This document shows positions 33,811 to 43,172 of a DNA stretch of 52,794 nucleotides, piece by piece. The position numbers and the translations under genes are program-made. The stretch covers positions 1 to 52,794 of the forward strand of contig CAMDDP010000021.1 of assembly GCA_945892775.1 (NCBI GenBank), given 5' to 3'. Every line of letters starts with the position of its first letter. The first letter of the stretch is position 1. This DNA is from Chitinophaga pinensis. GTDB lineage: Bacteria; Bacteroidota; Bacteroidia; Chitinophagales; UBA10324. The notes beneath the pieces were generated by a model. It searched no databases. It saw nothing but the letters and a program-made list of their open reading frames with translations, and was not told the DNA's origin.

Positions 33811-34127
33811 TACCAAATAGTATTTTTCATATCGAGCCAACTGCTTCCCTCAGCAAGAAAAATACAGATGGTGTACATTAATAAAATGAGTGGAACCAGT
33901 ATAGTTATAATTAAATGTTTCACTTCAAACTTTAAGTGCATAAAAGTTCCAACAATGTAAAATGCCTTGGCCATACTCATCACGATGAAAAAGATATTCA
34001 ATGGCATGCGGTTTATTCCATTCGGATAAAAAATTGCAGCTACCACTTCTACAATTGTTAGAACCAACATGATCCAGAAAGTTCTCCAGATCACTTTAAC
34101 CATATTACCGTGCGCTTCTGCTGACAT
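33810..34127 (-). CDS. cytochrome c oxidase subunit IV family protein
   Basis: 105 aa with three membrane helices (TFWIMLVLTIVEVVAAIFY, PLNIFFIVMSMAKAFYIVGTFM, LIITILVPLILLMYTICIF) and the conserved MHLKFE motif between helices two and three. It matches the bacterial subunit IV/CtaF family that packs against subunits I and III. It is positioned exactly as expected, after subunit III and before SCO. Confidence 0.87.
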   Translation of the reverse strand: MSAEAHGNMVKVIWRTFWIMLVLTIVEVVAAIFYPNGINRMPLNIFFIVMSMAKAFYIVGTFMHLKFEVKHLIITILVPLILLMYTICIFLAEGSSWLDMKNTIW

Positions 34128-34158
34128 GATGTATTTTTTTTATTTCCTGATTTAAAAA

Positions 34159-34824
34159 TTAAAGAAGGTAGAAAGCCATGAACACAAACACCCAAACCAA
34201 ATCAACAAAGTGCCAGTACAATCCGCATTTCTCCACCATCTCGTACGAGCCCTTTCGGTCGTAAACTCCACTGGTTACATTGCTTAATACAATGCAATTG
34301 ATTACCACACCTGTTAGTACATGGAAGCCATGAAAACCGGTAATGCAAAAGAACAACCATCCGAAAGCTGTTGCACCAAACGGGTTGCTGGTCATCACCA
34401 TTCCTTCGCCAATCAGGTGAGTCCACTCCCATGCCTGGCAACTTAAAAAACAAATTCCACCAATGATGGTAAAGAACAACCACATGGCTACTTTCTTTTT
34501 ATCTTTTTCAGCATTGCCATAATGAACAGCCAACACCATAGTTACCGAGCTCATGATGAGAATGAAAGTCATCAAGCTCACAAACATCAATGGCCAATTA
34601 GCATGCTCCACAAACGGGAACGATTTAAAAACTTCATTAGGCACCGGCCACGAATCGTAACTGAAACGCAGTGCGCCGTAGGTTACCAGAAATGATGCGA
34701 ATGAAAAACTATCGCCGAGCAGAAAATACCACATCATCAGTTTACCCCAACTCACTTTGAACGGCGATACTCCTCCGTTCCAGGAATTAGTAGTAGTTGT
34801 GGGTGCTGTAAGAGTTGCTTCCAT
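34159..34824 (-). CDS. ctaE: cytochrome c oxidase subunit III (second copy)
   Basis: 221 aa with five predicted membrane helices. Subunit III hallmarks include AFGWLFFCITGFHGFHVLTG, a conserved Glu in CQAWEWTHLIGEG and YWHFVDLVWVFVFMAFYLL at the end. Subunit III stabilises the oxidase and its proton uptake. It lies 13 nt after a shorter paralogue; the two are only distantly similar, so they probably occupy the N- and C-terminal parts of one assembly, as is seen in other Bacteroidota operons, rather than being simple duplicates. Confidence 0.85.
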   Translation of the reverse strand: MEATLTAPTTTTNSWNGGVSPFKVSWGKLMMWYFLLGDSFSFASFLVTYGALRFSYDSWPVPNEVFKSFPFVEHANWPLMFVSLMTFILIMSSVTMVLAVHYGNAEKDKKKVAMWLFFTIIGGICFLSCQAWEWTHLIGEGMVMTSNPFGATAFGWLFFCITGFHGFHVLTGVVINCIVLSNVTSGVYDRKGSYEMVEKCGLYWHFVDLVWVFVFMAFYLL

Positions 34825-34837
34825 CAGAGTTGAATGT

Positions 34838-35416
34838 TTAGAAGAATTTTATTTGGAAGAAAATGAAAAGATAAATCCACAGAAAGTCAACGAAGTGCCA
34901 GTAAGTTGCCATCAAACCAATTTTATGAAGGTGGTCGGGATTATGAGATTTAATTGTAGTACGAATGGAAACGATTGCTAACAGAACCAATCCGAGAACA
35001 ACATGAACAACATGCACCATTGAAATTACATAGATGAATGAGCCGCCCGGATTTCCATCTAAATATACTCCTGTATTAGCCATCGCTAACCAGCCCATGT
35101 ATTGTAATAGAATGAAAGCAATTCCCAAAATAAAAGTTGTCCAAATGAGTAATCTGTATTGTGAAATGTTTGCCGATGCATGGGCAGCTTTTGCATAATA
35201 AAAAGTAATGCTGCTTAAAATTATTACTACAGTGCTTATCCAAAATTGAATTGGCAGATTTACAAACAACCAATTTCCGGCACCTTGCCGAACCAAGAAA
35301 GCACTGGTAAGCGCAGTGAACAGCATAGCAATACTGGCTAAACCCAAGTACAAACCAAACCGTTGTGCATTGGCCTGCTTTTTATTTTCCTCAGATAAAG
35401 TCATGGCTTCTATCAT
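34838..35416 (-). CDS. cytochrome c oxidase subunit III (first copy, short)
   Basis: 192 aa, about five membrane helices. It carries the subunit III features YVISMVHVVHVVLGLVLLAIV and TYWHFVDFLWIYLFIFFQ and the LQYMGWLAMANTG region. It is shorter than classic seven-helix subunit III. Either the ATG at 35416 or the one at 35404 could be the start. It follows ctaB by 8 nt. A tandem of two subunit III genes here is typical of this respiratory cluster in Bacteroidota. Confidence 0.85.
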   Translation of the reverse strand: MIEAMTLSEENKKQANAQRFGLYLGLASIAMLFTALTSAFLVRQGAGNWLFVNLPIQFWISTVVIILSSITFYYAKAAHASANISQYRLLIWTTFILGIAFILLQYMGWLAMANTGVYLDGNPGGSFIYVISMVHVVHVVLGLVLLAIVSIRTTIKSHNPDHLHKIGLMATYWHFVDFLWIYLFIFFQIKFF

Positions 35417-35424
35417 TTTTATTG

Positions 35425-36318
35425 TTACAGTTTATCGAAGTACAAAGCAAGTTGTACAATTGGTAAATAAAAAAAAGATCCGAACATTAATTGTCGTGCA
35501 GCTTGAATACTGCATTGACGATATAAATTTATTGACTGCCAGAGAAAAACTAATCCCGCAGCAACTACAATAAGCATTGAAACAAATCCTGTGAAACCAA
35601 AATAATACGGCAACACACTAATGGCAATTAAAACCACCACGCTGAAAACTGTTTGCATGGCGCTTTCTTTTGAGCGACCTTCAATTGATGGTAATAATTT
35701 AAAACCTGCTCGTTTATATTCATCATAGCCAACCCAGCCAATTGCCCAAAAGTGTGGCAATTGCCAAAAGAATTGAATTAGAAATAATAATGAAGCTTGT
35801 TCATTCAATAAATTAGTGGCAGCAACATAACCAATCATTGGAGGCAATGCGCCAGGAATGGCTCCTACATAAACGGCAATAGGGCTGTATCTTTTTAAAG
35901 GTGTATAAATGAATGCATAAGAAAGTAAGGCAATGGCACTTAACAATGCTGCTGCTTCATTAAAATAAATCCAGAGAATTCCGATTCCACTTACAGCCAA
36001 AACTCCACTGAACAAAATTGCTTCAACAATGGCCATTCTTTCTGTGGGTAAGGGCCGATTTGCCGTGCGCTTCATTAAACCATCAAAATCTTTTTCAATA
36101 ATTTGATTCAACGCATTTGATGCCCCGGCAGTTAACATTCCCCCAAAGCAAATCATTACTAATCCCTGCCAGTTTATAGCACCGGTTAATCCCATGAGGT
36201 AACCGATACCTGAAGAAAAAACCACCAGCATCGACAAACGGAATTTCATCAGTTGCGCATAGTCTTTCAACTTAGCAACTATCAATGATGAAATTTCTAT
36301 TCGTTGTACTTTTTGCAT
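35425..36318 (-). CDS. ctaB: protoheme IX farnesyltransferase (heme O synthase)
   Basis: 297 aa UbiA-family membrane enzyme with 7-9 helices. The Asp-rich prenyl-diphosphate motif is NALNQIIEKDFDGLMKRTANRPLP and the second is YTPLKRYSPIAVYVGAIPGALPPMIGY. It makes heme O from protoheme, the first step to the heme a used in the oxidase in the same operon. No ctaA (heme A synthase) gene is seen in the window. Confidence 0.94.
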   Translation of the reverse strand: MQKVQRIEISSLIVAKLKDYAQLMKFRLSMLVVFSSGIGYLMGLTGAINWQGLVMICFGGMLTAGASNALNQIIEKDFDGLMKRTANRPLPTERMAIVEAILFSGVLAVSGIGILWIYFNEAAALLSAIALLSYAFIYTPLKRYSPIAVYVGAIPGALPPMIGYVAATNLLNEQASLLFLIQFFWQLPHFWAIGWVGYDEYKRAGFKLLPSIEGRSKESAMQTVFSVVVLIAISVLPYYFGFTGFVSMLIVVAAGLVFLWQSINLYRQCSIQAARQLMFGSFFYLPIVQLALYFDKL

Positions 36319-36342
36319 TTTCGTTTCTGAAAAAAAAATTAA

Positions 36343-38223
36343 TTATCCATGATGAGTTGTTTCTCCTGGTCGCATTGGAACTGTTTGCGGAATAAAATCT
36401 TCGCCGTCTTTTCCATAATCATACGGCCCACGGTGAACAGTAGGTATTGGTCCATCCCAGTTTCCGTGTCCCGGATTAATTGGAGTTGTCCATTCAATAG
36501 TATTTGCCTTCCATGGGTTTAAATCAGTCATTTTTTTACCGCGATACATACTGTAGAGGTAATTGAAAACAAATAGCAATTGTGCAAGGAAAACAACAAT
36601 AGCAGCAATAGTGATGAACTCACTTAATCCACCGAATTTATTGAATGATTCAAAAGCTCCATGTGAATAGTATCGCCGTGGTACACCTGCCATACCCTGG
36701 TAATGCATTGGCCAAAAGATGCAGTAGGAGCCCACAAAAGTTATCCAGAAATGAATGAATCCCATAGTGCGGTTCATAAACCGGCCGAACATTTTCGGAA
36801 ACCAATGATACACACCGGCAAACATGCCAAAGAAAGCAGCAACTCCCATTACAATATGGAAATGTGCTACTATAAAATAAGTGTCATGTAACTGAATATC
36901 AATAGCTGAATTACCTAAAAATATTCCTGTTAATCCACCTGATATAAAGAGCGAGACAAACCCAACTGAAAACATCATTGCAGGGGTGTATCGAATATTT
37001 GCCCGCCACATGGTTGTTATCCAATTGAAAACCTTTATAGCTGATGGAATAGCGATTAACAAGGTTAAAAACACGAACACAGAACCCACAAATGGATTTA
37101 ATCCTGTAACAAACATGTGATGCGCCCAAACAAAAAATGCAAGTGCTGCAATGGCTAACATGGAAAGTACCATGGCACGATATCCGAAAATTGGTTTGCG
37201 CGAATTTACCGCCAACACTTCAGACACAATTCCGAATGCGGGAAGAATGACAATATAAACTTCAGGGTGACCAAGGAACCAGAATAAGTGCTGGTACAAA
37301 ATAGGGTTTCCGCCTTCGTGTGGCATAGCTCCTATTCCGCTCATGTAAATTTTATCGAGATAAAAACTTGTTCCCATTGAACGATCAAACATTAAAAGAA
37401 TGGCTGCTCCTAAAAGCACAGGGAAAGAAAGTAAACCGAGTATGGCAGTAATTAACAGTGCCCAAATAGTTAAGGGCAGTTTCGCCATTGACATTCCCTT
37501 GGCTCGCAAGTTTAGAATAGTAGTAATGTAATTTAACCCGCCTAATAAACTTGAAACAATAAAAAACGACATGCTGACCAACCATAAATCTGCTCCGGTT
37601 TCAGAGCCAACTGAAGATTCTCTGATTGCGCTTAACGGAGGATAGAAAACCCAACTAACACCTGCTGCACCACTTGGAACAAAAAATGAAATAAACATTA
37701 CTAAACCGGCTAAAAAGAAAAACCAGTATGAAAGCATATTTAAAACCGGTGATGCCATATCACGAGCTCCAATTTGAAGTGGAATTAAAAGATTGGCAAA
37801 TGTTCCGCTCAATCCGGCAGTCAATACAAAGAAAACCAGGATAGTGCCGTGCATGGTAATAAGCATATTATAAAAATCAGGAGTCATTACTCCATTTGGC
37901 GCCCACTTATCGCCAAAAATTGCTCCGATAAAATGCAATGGTACATCTGGAAATCCTAACTGCATTCTGAAAATATTAGAAAGTCCACCCCCAATTAACG
38001 CCCAAAAAATTCCTGTAATTAAAAATTGTTTACCAATCATTTTATGATCAGTACTGAAAATATAGGTATGAATGAAATTCTTTTTATTCCGATCAGCATC
38101 ATGGTGCCCATGATCTTCCTCGAATCGAATTACACCTTCGGTATCCTGATAATGAACATGGTCGGTAATGGTAGCCCCTTTCGGATGCTCATGGTGTCCA
38201 TGATGAATATCTTTTTCGCTCAT
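36343..38223 (-). CDS. ctaD: cytochrome c oxidase subunit I
   Basis: 626 aa catalytic subunit with 12 or more membrane helices, binding the two hemes and CuB. Key segments are ITMHGTILVFF (heme ligand His), FWFLGHPEVYIVILPAFGIVSE (CuB His and cross-linked Tyr, with the Glu of the D-channel, A1 type), FVWAHHMFVTGLNP and DTYFIVAHFHIVMG. It has a His-rich N-terminal extension (KDIHHGHHEHPKG) and a C-terminal tail ending MRPGETTHHG, both plausible soft metal-binding ends but not required for function. Confidence 0.97.
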   Translation of the reverse strand: MSEKDIHHGHHEHPKGATITDHVHYQDTEGVIRFEEDHGHHDADRNKKNFIHTYIFSTDHKMIGKQFLITGIFWALIGGGLSNIFRMQLGFPDVPLHFIGAIFGDKWAPNGVMTPDFYNMLITMHGTILVFFVLTAGLSGTFANLLIPLQIGARDMASPVLNMLSYWFFFLAGLVMFISFFVPSGAAGVSWVFYPPLSAIRESSVGSETGADLWLVSMSFFIVSSLLGGLNYITTILNLRAKGMSMAKLPLTIWALLITAILGLLSFPVLLGAAILLMFDRSMGTSFYLDKIYMSGIGAMPHEGGNPILYQHLFWFLGHPEVYIVILPAFGIVSEVLAVNSRKPIFGYRAMVLSMLAIAALAFFVWAHHMFVTGLNPFVGSVFVFLTLLIAIPSAIKVFNWITTMWRANIRYTPAMMFSVGFVSLFISGGLTGIFLGNSAIDIQLHDTYFIVAHFHIVMGVAAFFGMFAGVYHWFPKMFGRFMNRTMGFIHFWITFVGSYCIFWPMHYQGMAGVPRRYYSHGAFESFNKFGGLSEFITIAAIVVFLAQLLFVFNYLYSMYRGKKMTDLNPWKANTIEWTTPINPGHGNWDGPIPTVHRGPYDYGKDGEDFIPQTVPMRPGETTHHG

Positions 38224-38233
38224 CGCTTAATTT

Positions 38234-39280
38234 TTAATGATTTGAATGTTCGCTTTTCTTCTTTTCGGCATCTTCCAATTTTGCCAATGATCCAATTTTC
38301 TTTTCTTCATCTGTGCCTTTAATTGCCAATTCAAAAAAAGATTTTTGGGTTTTCAGCCAGGCGGCATGTTGCTCTTTTGTATCAACATAAACCATCATTT
38401 TCATAGCAGAGTGTCCTTTGCCGCATAAATAGTCGCAATTCATTTCATAATCAAATGCTGGGTTTCCGGTTATCTTCTTCATTTCATCAGTTGTAATGGT
38501 TGGAGTGAATTTGAAGTGTGTCGGAAGACCTGGCATGGCATCCATTTTTATTCTGAAATGGTTTAAACCAACATTATGAATTACATCGCGTGCTCCGATT
38601 TTAATCAGGTATTCTTTATTCACTTCAAAGTGCAAATCAGATGGCATTATATCATCTAAACCTGTTTTATCCGTAAAGTCAATTCCAACTGAATTTGTTT
38701 CGTCAATTAATTTCCAATTGTTGGTTCCTAATTTACCATCAGGCCCTTCATAGCGAACCAACCAGTTAAATTGTTTTCCTGTAATCTCCACTACTTTTGC
38801 GTTATCAGAAGCAGGGCCTGTAATTCTAAACCAATAATATAATCCAACTACAACCAAAATAGTTAATGCAATTGCAGGAACTATTGTCCAAATCATTTCC
38901 AGTTTATTATTTTCGGGATAATAAAATCCTAACTTTCCTTTTTTGCCATGATACTTCCAAGCAAACCAACCAAGTGCTCCTTGTGTTAACACAAAAACAA
39001 TTCCGGTTAAAATTAAAGTGATGTTAAACATGCTGTCAATCCAATGACCATGTTCTGAAGCCGATACAGGAAGAAATAATGGAAGATAATGATAAGTGCT
39101 CCATACAATTCCTACTAAAAACACCACAGTGAAAATATACCAAAGTACCCCGTTGATTTTATCAGTATCTAATTCAGCATCATCGCCTCTGAGGGTATTT
39201 ATATATTCATTAGCTTTCGAAATCTGAACAACCAGCATCCCGATGAGGAGTAAGGCTGCTATTACTAAGTATGTTGTCAT
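38234..39280 (-). CDS. ctaC: cytochrome c oxidase subunit II
   Basis: 348 aa. The CuA site is clear: CDYLCGKGHSAMKM (two Cys, His, Met) with the upstream His in DVIHNVGLNHFRIK. No cytochrome c domain is fused at the C-terminus, so the electron donor must be a separate or ActE/ActA-bound cytochrome. The N-terminus has extra hydrophobic segments: one at residues 3-20, a second at ~45-65, then the usual pair at ~85-108 and ~130-152. A charged C-terminal tail ends in KKKSEHSNH. It is the first oxidase gene after actF. Confidence 0.95.
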   Translation of the reverse strand: MTTYLVIAALLLIGMLVVQISKANEYINTLRGDDAELDTDKINGVLWYIFTVVFLVGIVWSTYHYLPLFLPVSASEHGHWIDSMFNITLILTGIVFVLTQGALGWFAWKYHGKKGKLGFYYPENNKLEMIWTIVPAIALTILVVVGLYYWFRITGPASDNAKVVEITGKQFNWLVRYEGPDGKLGTNNWKLIDETNSVGIDFTDKTGLDDIMPSDLHFEVNKEYLIKIGARDVIHNVGLNHFRIKMDAMPGLPTHFKFTPTITTDEMKKITGNPAFDYEMNCDYLCGKGHSAMKMMVYVDTKEQHAAWLKTQKSFFELAIKGTDEEKKIGSLAKLEDAEKKKSEHSNH

Positions 39281-39306
39281 TGCAAGTTCTTTTTCTCAGT
39301 CAGTTA

Positions 39307-40488
39307 TTAAAGTGAATTGTGTATGCTCTCCTGTAAGAATGGATGATTTTTTGGTACCAATGGAGCTTTTGCCAATGAAGAAAAAACAACATACAGCAAA
39401 AGACCGATGTACAAACAAGGCAATCCTAATTCAAGAAACCCAAAACCATTATTATCTCCAATTGTGGCAGGCATAATCATTAAATAAAAATCAATGAAGT
39501 GTCCGACTATAATGATGCACGCAACCAGTATCAGTCGGTTCATGTTTCGTTTAGCATCACGCGACATCAGTAATAAAAACGGAAGCACAAAATTCAAAAT
39601 AAAAATTCCATAGAACAATGGCTTGTAATGACCATAGCGGTGCTGAAAATAAATGGTTTCTTCAGGAATATTTGCATACCAGATTAACATGAACTGGCAA
39701 AAAGTTACATAAGTCCAGAAGATACTGAAAGCGAACATCATAATTCCAAGGTTATGCAAGTGATTAACATTTACTTCTTTCAGATAACCCTGCTTCTTCA
39801 AGTAAATGGTGAATAATGTGATGACTGCAATACTTGTAACCCAGAAACTTGCGAAAGAATACCATCCGTACATGGTACTATACCAATGTGGATCTAATGA
39901 CATTAACCAATCCCAGGCAGTTACTAAAATATAAACAGCAAAGAATGGAATGAATACAGAAGCTATAACCAAGCTGCGTTTGTACATTGATGTATCACCT
40001 GCAGCCATCGTATCCTCTTTCAATGAAGTTTTTCTGAGAAAAATAGTGCAAATTACCAATGCCCCAACAAAAAATGCAAAGCGAATAAAAAAGAATGGAA
40101 GATTAAGATAAGGTTCCTTTCCCTTCAAAATCGGGTCGTGTTCCATTGCATCGTGATGAGTCCAATGATATAAATTTCCATGACCGGCAATTAAAACCAA
40201 TAATAATATTAAAGCAGCAATTGGCATCCATTGCGAAATGGCCTCAGGAACTCTTTTAAATACAACTGAAAATCCGCCCCAAGCAAGATAAACAGCCGCA
40301 ATAAAAAATGCAGCTCCCATTCCAATGCCCATGAAGAACACACTATCTAAAAGGAGATTTGCCCAAACTCTGTTTATTTCATCTCCACTATAAACAACAA
40401 AGCCTCCTGCTAATGAAGCAGCACCAATCAGCATTAATACAATACTGATGGTTTTTAGTCTCGATGTAAAATTAAAAGTCTCGTTCAT
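39307..40488 (-). CDS. actF: alternative complex III subunit ActF
   Basis: 393 aa with about ten membrane helices, related to NrfD and to ActC. Recognisable parts are HGNLYHWTHHDAMEHDPILKGKEPYLNLPFFFIRFAFF, the SLDPHWYSTMYGWYSFASFWVTSI block and FWTYVTFCQFMLIWYANIPEETIYF. In ACIII this is the second quinol-proximal membrane subunit, thought to support proton movement. It follows actE by 22 nt and precedes ctaC by 26 nt. Confidence 0.92.
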   Translation of the reverse strand: MNETFNFTSRLKTISIVLMLIGAASLAGGFVVYSGDEINRVWANLLLDSVFFMGIGMGAAFFIAAVYLAWGGFSVVFKRVPEAISQWMPIAALILLLVLIAGHGNLYHWTHHDAMEHDPILKGKEPYLNLPFFFIRFAFFVGALVICTIFLRKTSLKEDTMAAGDTSMYKRSLVIASVFIPFFAVYILVTAWDWLMSLDPHWYSTMYGWYSFASFWVTSIAVITLFTIYLKKQGYLKEVNVNHLHNLGIMMFAFSIFWTYVTFCQFMLIWYANIPEETIYFQHRYGHYKPLFYGIFILNFVLPFLLLMSRDAKRNMNRLILVACIIIVGHFIDFYLMIMPATIGDNNGFGFLELGLPCLYIGLLLYVVFSSLAKAPLVPKNHPFLQESIHNSL

Positions 40489-40510
40489 TGCAGCGCTTAA
40501 TTTTCGGTGT

Positions 40511-41170
40511 TTACATTTTTTTAGTTGAATCAGCAGCAGTAGTTGTTCCCGCTAAAGGTTTGCGGAATTCGTCCTGCATACTTCTTACATAAGAAATTAC
40601 TTTCCAGATTTCAATTCTATCTAATTGTGAAGTATAAGATCCCATCAGGTTTTTACCAAAATGCACAGAGAAATACATTTTTCCTTCCGGCAACGCTAAA
40701 ATTGCATCGGTGAAGTAGGATGGTGGTGGTGGGAACTTACTGGTTACATTATCACCAACAACAATGTGGCCTGAACCTTTTCCATCGGCGCCATGACAAA
40801 TGGCACAATAAATATTATACAATCTTTTTCCTTCTCCTAAAATTTCAGGTGTAACTGTTAATGGATTTTTTACACTAACTCCTGCTGCTTCATAACCTTC
40901 AGATGTATTAGCATAATGAAATGGCATGAATGCATTTTTATTTCCTATGATTCCCTGATAGATTGGAATAGTTCCGGCAACCGGTTTTTGTGCATTCATA
41001 CTGTCTGGAAAAACTCCATTATCTAAGTAAGTTTCATAAGATACTGGATGTGCCATATCGGGCATGTACTCACGACCGGGAGTTCTGCGTGGTTCGTTGC
41101 TGCAAGCACTCTGCAACAACCAGACAAACAAAATCAAACCTGCTGTTACTATTGATGACCTCTTTATCAT
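40511..41170 (-). CDS. actE: alternative complex III cytochrome c subunit ActE
   Basis: 219 aa monoheme cytochrome c. A lipoprotein-like signal ends in LLQSACSNEP, so it is probably lipid-anchored on the periplasmic side. The heme motif is CAICHGADGKGSGH near residue 122, with a likely Met axial ligand in GKMYFSVHFGKNLMGSYTSQL. In ACIII it is the electron exit point toward the oxidase. It ends in an Ala/Thr-rich tail. Confidence 0.92.
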   Translation of the reverse strand: MIKRSSIVTAGLILFVWLLQSACSNEPRRTPGREYMPDMAHPVSYETYLDNGVFPDSMNAQKPVAGTIPIYQGIIGNKNAFMPFHYANTSEGYEAAGVSVKNPLTVTPEILGEGKRLYNIYCAICHGADGKGSGHIVVGDNVTSKFPPPPSYFTDAILALPEGKMYFSVHFGKNLMGSYTSQLDRIEIWKVISYVRSMQDEFRKPLAGTTTAADSTKKM

Positions 41171-41190
41171 GATTCTTTTTTCGAAATCAA

Positions 41191-41727
41191 TTAATAATGT
41201 CTTTGTAATTCTCGTTCCTTTATTTCTTCTGCTCCGGATGATTGAAGCATTTCCTTCATCTTACCTATTTCTTCAGTTGTAGTTTTTTTACTTATTCTGA
41301 ACACAACAGCAAATTTATCGTCAGTTGTTCGTTCATCTAATTTTTCACGAATCCGTCCTGGATATAATCCTGAACGAAGAAGAAAAGTAAGAGTCATTCC
41401 TATTGAAGCACTCAACACAGTAAATTCAAATAAGATTGGGATAAATGCTGGAAAAGAAAAGTGCGGTTTACCCCCAAAGTTTAATGGCCAATCAGATGTG
41501 AAAGACCAGGTCATAAATGATAAAGCAATCGCTAAACCTGAAAATCCATAAATGAATCCGGTAATGTGCAATCGTGATTCATTTAATCCTAAAGCATCAT
41601 CTAGCCCGTGAACGGCAAATGGCGATACCACATCATAAACTTCCAAATGGTTTTCGCGCATTTTTCGTACGCCATCTACCATCTTATCTTCATCACTGTA
41701 TAAACCTACTAAAAATTTATTTCTCAT
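41191..41727 (-). CDS. actD: alternative complex III subunit ActD (DUF3341)
   Basis: 178 aa. The DUF3341 N-terminus (FLVGLYSDEDKMVDGVRKMRENHLEVYDVVSPFAVHGLDDAL) is cytoplasmic, followed by two membrane helices (TGFIYGFSGLAIALSFMTWSF and FIPILFEFTVLSASIGMTLTFLL). It is a structural subunit of ACIII. It lies directly between actC (2-nt gap) and actE. Confidence 0.93.
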   Translation of the reverse strand: MRNKFLVGLYSDEDKMVDGVRKMRENHLEVYDVVSPFAVHGLDDALGLNESRLHITGFIYGFSGLAIALSFMTWSFTSDWPLNFGGKPHFSFPAFIPILFEFTVLSASIGMTLTFLLRSGLYPGRIREKLDERTTDDKFAVVFRISKKTTTEEIGKMKEMLQSSGAEEIKERELQRHY

Positions 41728-41729
41728 GG

Positions 41730-43151
41730 TTAATGAACTTGAATTGATCCAGGTAAATCTTCATGACTATGTGAATGTGCAGCTGCTGCCTTTTTCTGAG
41801 CATCACCTGAAATTCTTAAAATGTGTTTTGTTTCTGCCATCGCTATTACAGGCATTGTCTTCGCAAACAACATAAATGCTGTGAGGAATAAACCTACTGT
41901 ACCGGCAAAAATGCTGATCTCAACATAAGTAGGCGTGTAGTACGACCAAGAAGATGGTAAGAAATCGCGGTGAATAGATGTTACGATGATTACAAATCGT
42001 TCGAACCACATTCCGCAATTAATAATGATTGACATGAAGAAAGTAAACCAAACACTACGGCGTAATGAACGAACCCAGAATAATTGCGGACTGATAACAT
42101 TGCAGGTCATCATTCCCCAATAGGCCCACCAATAAGGGCCAAGTGCTCTGTTTGAAAAAGCGTATTGCTCATAAATATTTCCGCTGTACCAGGCAACAAA
42201 CAATTCAGTGATATAAGCTGAACCTACTATAGAACCTGTAAGCACAATAATTTTATTCATTGATTCAATATGTTCCAGTGTAATGTATTGCTGAAGGTTC
42301 ATTACTTTTCTTGCTACCAGCATTAAAGTTAAAACCATAGCGAAGCCGGAGAAAATTGCACCGGCAACAAAGTATGGAGGGAAGATGGTGGTGTGCCAAC
42401 CGGGAATAACTGAAGTGGCGAAGTCAAAAGATACAATGGTGTGAACCGAAAGCACAAGTGGTGTTGAAATACCGGCAAGTACCAAGGAAAGTGCTTCGTG
42501 TCGTTGCCAATGTTTTGCAGAACCTGTCCATCCGAAACTTAAAACGCCATAAATAAATTTTGATAATTTCTTTTTTGCACGATCGCGAACAGTAGCTAAA
42601 TCAGGAATTAATCCGGTGTACCAGAATAAAAGTGAAACGGTAAAGTAAGTTGAGATGGCGAACACATCCCACATCAATGGCGAATTATAATTAGGCCATA
42701 ACGGACCGCGTGAGTTTGGATAAGGAAGGTTGTAAAAAATTAACCATACACGACCCATGTGAAATATTGGAAACAATCCTGCACAGATTACGGCAAAGAT
42801 GGTCATTGCTTCAGCAGCACGATTAATGGCCATGCGCCATTTTTGACGGAACAATAAAAGAATTGCAGAAATCAAGGTTCCTGCGTGACCGATACCAATC
42901 CACCAAACGAAATTGGTGATATCCCATCCCCAGTCAACTGTTCGGTTCAATCCCCACTCTCCAATTCCAAACCAAACTGTCCAACCGATCATGAACAAAC
43001 CCCATGTCATTAACAATGCAGTGAATGTTATGGTAATCATGAAAAGTCTTGTGGGCTTGCTTTCAATAGGGCGACAGATATCTTCAGTAATCTGATGATA
43101 TGTTTTGTTGCCGTAAATAAGCGGGGCCCTTACGGCCGATTCTGCGTGCAT
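41730..43151 (-). CDS. actC: alternative complex III NrfD-like quinol-binding subunit ActC
   Basis: 473 aa, ten predicted membrane helices. The NrfD/PsrC pattern is visible: TNFVWWIGIGHAGTLISAILLLFRQKWR, IFHMGRVWLIFY, STPLVLSVHTIVSFDFATSVIPGWHTTIFPPYFVAGAIFSGFAMV and the late helices. The subunit binds menaquinol at the membrane and passes electrons to the ActB iron-sulfur clusters. The C-terminus is His-rich (HSHSHEDLPGSIQVH). It is in the conserved act order. Confidence 0.95.
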   Translation of the reverse strand: MHAESAVRAPLIYGNKTYHQITEDICRPIESKPTRLFMITITFTALLMTWGLFMIGWTVWFGIGEWGLNRTVDWGWDITNFVWWIGIGHAGTLISAILLLFRQKWRMAINRAAEAMTIFAVICAGLFPIFHMGRVWLIFYNLPYPNSRGPLWPNYNSPLMWDVFAISTYFTVSLLFWYTGLIPDLATVRDRAKKKLSKFIYGVLSFGWTGSAKHWQRHEALSLVLAGISTPLVLSVHTIVSFDFATSVIPGWHTTIFPPYFVAGAIFSGFAMVLTLMLVARKVMNLQQYITLEHIESMNKIIVLTGSIVGSAYITELFVAWYSGNIYEQYAFSNRALGPYWWAYWGMMTCNVISPQLFWVRSLRRSVWFTFFMSIIINCGMWFERFVIIVTSIHRDFLPSSWSYYTPTYVEISIFAGTVGLFLTAFMLFAKTMPVIAMAETKHILRISGDAQKKAAAAHSHSHEDLPGSIQVH

Positions 43152-43172
43152 AATTTTTCTTTAGTTATCTAA

